Assembly: GCA_027622555.1 (NCBI GenBank)
Contig: JAQBYJ010000008.1
Coordinates: 1-64,000, forward strand
Source: Verrucomicrobiota bacterium
Lineage (GTDB): Bacteria; Verrucomicrobiota; Verrucomicrobiia; Opitutales; UBA2995
Direction: 5' to 3'
DNA length: 64,000 nucleotides
The notes below the pieces were generated by a model, which was given only the letters and a program-made list of their open reading frames with translations, did not search any database and had not been told where the DNA came from. The first letter of the stretch is position 1. Each line of letters begins with the position of its first letter. This document shows, one piece after another, positions 63,392 to 64,000 of this stretch. Position numbers and translations under genes: made by a program.

Positions 63392-64000
63392 TTAAGCGTT
63401 TCTCATTCCTGCCCAGGAAAGAGCGATCAGTCCCGCGAAAGGTAGCAACCAAAGCAGGGCTATCAGTCGGTTTGGAAAGCTCAGGCTTAGTTTATCTCCA
63501 CCATCAACGATTTTAAACCAGTCCACTGACAAATAGAGAGGGTCTTCGCTTGACAGTCCCTGCAGTTCCGCCCCTTCCCCTTTTTCAATGCCTAAAACAC
63601 CGGGTGCCAACTCCGTATTGCCCGCCATTCCTTTAATGGTCATAACAGCTAATCCCTCAGAAAAACCATCAAAGTTAAATCGTTTTCTCAGGGTTGGGTA
63701 TGGCGCAAGACCTACCGCGACGTGCGCCTGTGAATGGGCTGCCTGAGTTAAAGATATCTCAACGGATCCGATACTGGCTTCTTCCTTACTTCCAAAGAAG
63801 ATAGCGGTCTGAAACCGTTCGCCGGCGAGTCCCTCGGGTATTATCAATTCCTGAGTTAAAACGCTCTCCTCAATTAAAGGTGCGCTGATGATATCTTCTG
63901 CCCAGAGATGTTCTTTGAACGGTTGAATTGAATCCTCCTGCAGAATAAGGATAGTCAAAACGCTGACTATGGCGAGTCCTGCAAACCCTCCCATGCGAAC
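63392..64000 (-). CDS. uncharacterised membrane-anchored protein, probably cut by the window edge
   Basis: I do not recognise this protein. The frame has an ATG at 63994 but stays open to the window end, so the N-terminus may lie outside. It encodes a hydrophobic N-terminal segment (GLAIVSVLTILIL), a beta-rich middle (for example GVLGIEKGEGAELQG) and a C-terminal transmembrane helix (LIALLWLLPFAGLIALSWAG) followed by a short tail. Two anchors around an extracytoplasmic domain are suggested. Confidence 0.55.
   Translation of the reverse strand, partial: VRMGGFAGLAIVSVLTILILQEDSIQPFKEHLWAEDIISAPLIEESVLTQELIIPEGLAGERFQTAIFFGSKEEASIGSVEISLTQAAHSQAHVAVGLAPYPTLRKRFNFDGFSEGLAVMTIKGMAGNTELAPGVLGIEKGEGAELQGLSSEDPLYLSVDWFKIVDGGDKLSLSFPNRLIALLWLLPFAGLIALSWAGMRNA

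Overview
The window looks like a chromosomal segment of a Verrucomicrobiota bacterium, most likely class Opitutia (a marine or polysaccharide-degrading lineage). This is inferred from gene content, not from a marker-gene search: many secreted formylglycine sulfatases, a Tat-exported mannonate dehydratase-like protein, a Wolinella/Bacteroidetes-type three-gene succinate dehydrogenase, TPR-rich envelope proteins beside an ExbB-type gene, and start codons mostly without clear Shine-Dalgarno sequences.

Positions 1-33,000 are accessory and catabolic. They hold a mannonate dehydratase-like protein, a two-subunit TPP decarboxylase, L-arabinose genes (araB and araD intact, araA reduced to its two ends), one broken and four intact sulfatases, sugar and solute transporters (GRP type and SSS type), oxidoreductases (aldo/keto, Gfo/Idh, glucose/sorbosone dehydrogenase type), an esterase, an amidohydrolase, a TonB-like protein, a PhoD-type phosphatase and an SMP-30 lactonase. 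Intergenic regions carry several families of short hairpin repeats that begin with GTAG, plus one REP-associated tyrosine transposase (RAYT) flanked by tandem GGAG-type repeats.

Positions 33,000-64,000 are mostly core genes. They include a response-regulator/histidine-kinase hybrid, sdhCAB, a LysM protein, tRNA-Pro(TGG), a TPR-TPR-ExbB operon, carB-purU, a GspF/PilC protein followed by an NtrC-like regulator with a degenerate ATPase, tRNA-Gly(TCC), a copper sensor (csoR) with a visible operator and a broken efflux gene, two RsmE-type rRNA methyltransferases around rsmD, and a pyrG-kdsA-ketoacyl synthase operon.

The most unusual object is the last gene of the pyrG-kdsA operon (57985-59562, minus strand). 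It is a single chain with a lipoyl domain, a peripheral E3-subunit-binding domain and a complete FabH-type ketoacyl-ACP synthase III with its Cys-His-Asn triad. It looks like the E2 component of a 2-oxoacid dehydrogenase whose acyltransferase core has been replaced by a fatty-acid condensing enzyme, suggesting direct passage of acyl groups from a lipoyl arm into fatty-acid or polyketide synthesis.

A second theme is gene loss by internal deletion. A sulfatase, araA and an SO_0444-type metal efflux permease each keep both natural ends but lack the middle and change frame at the joint. A GxxExxY gene and a metallophosphoesterase survive only as 3' fragments.
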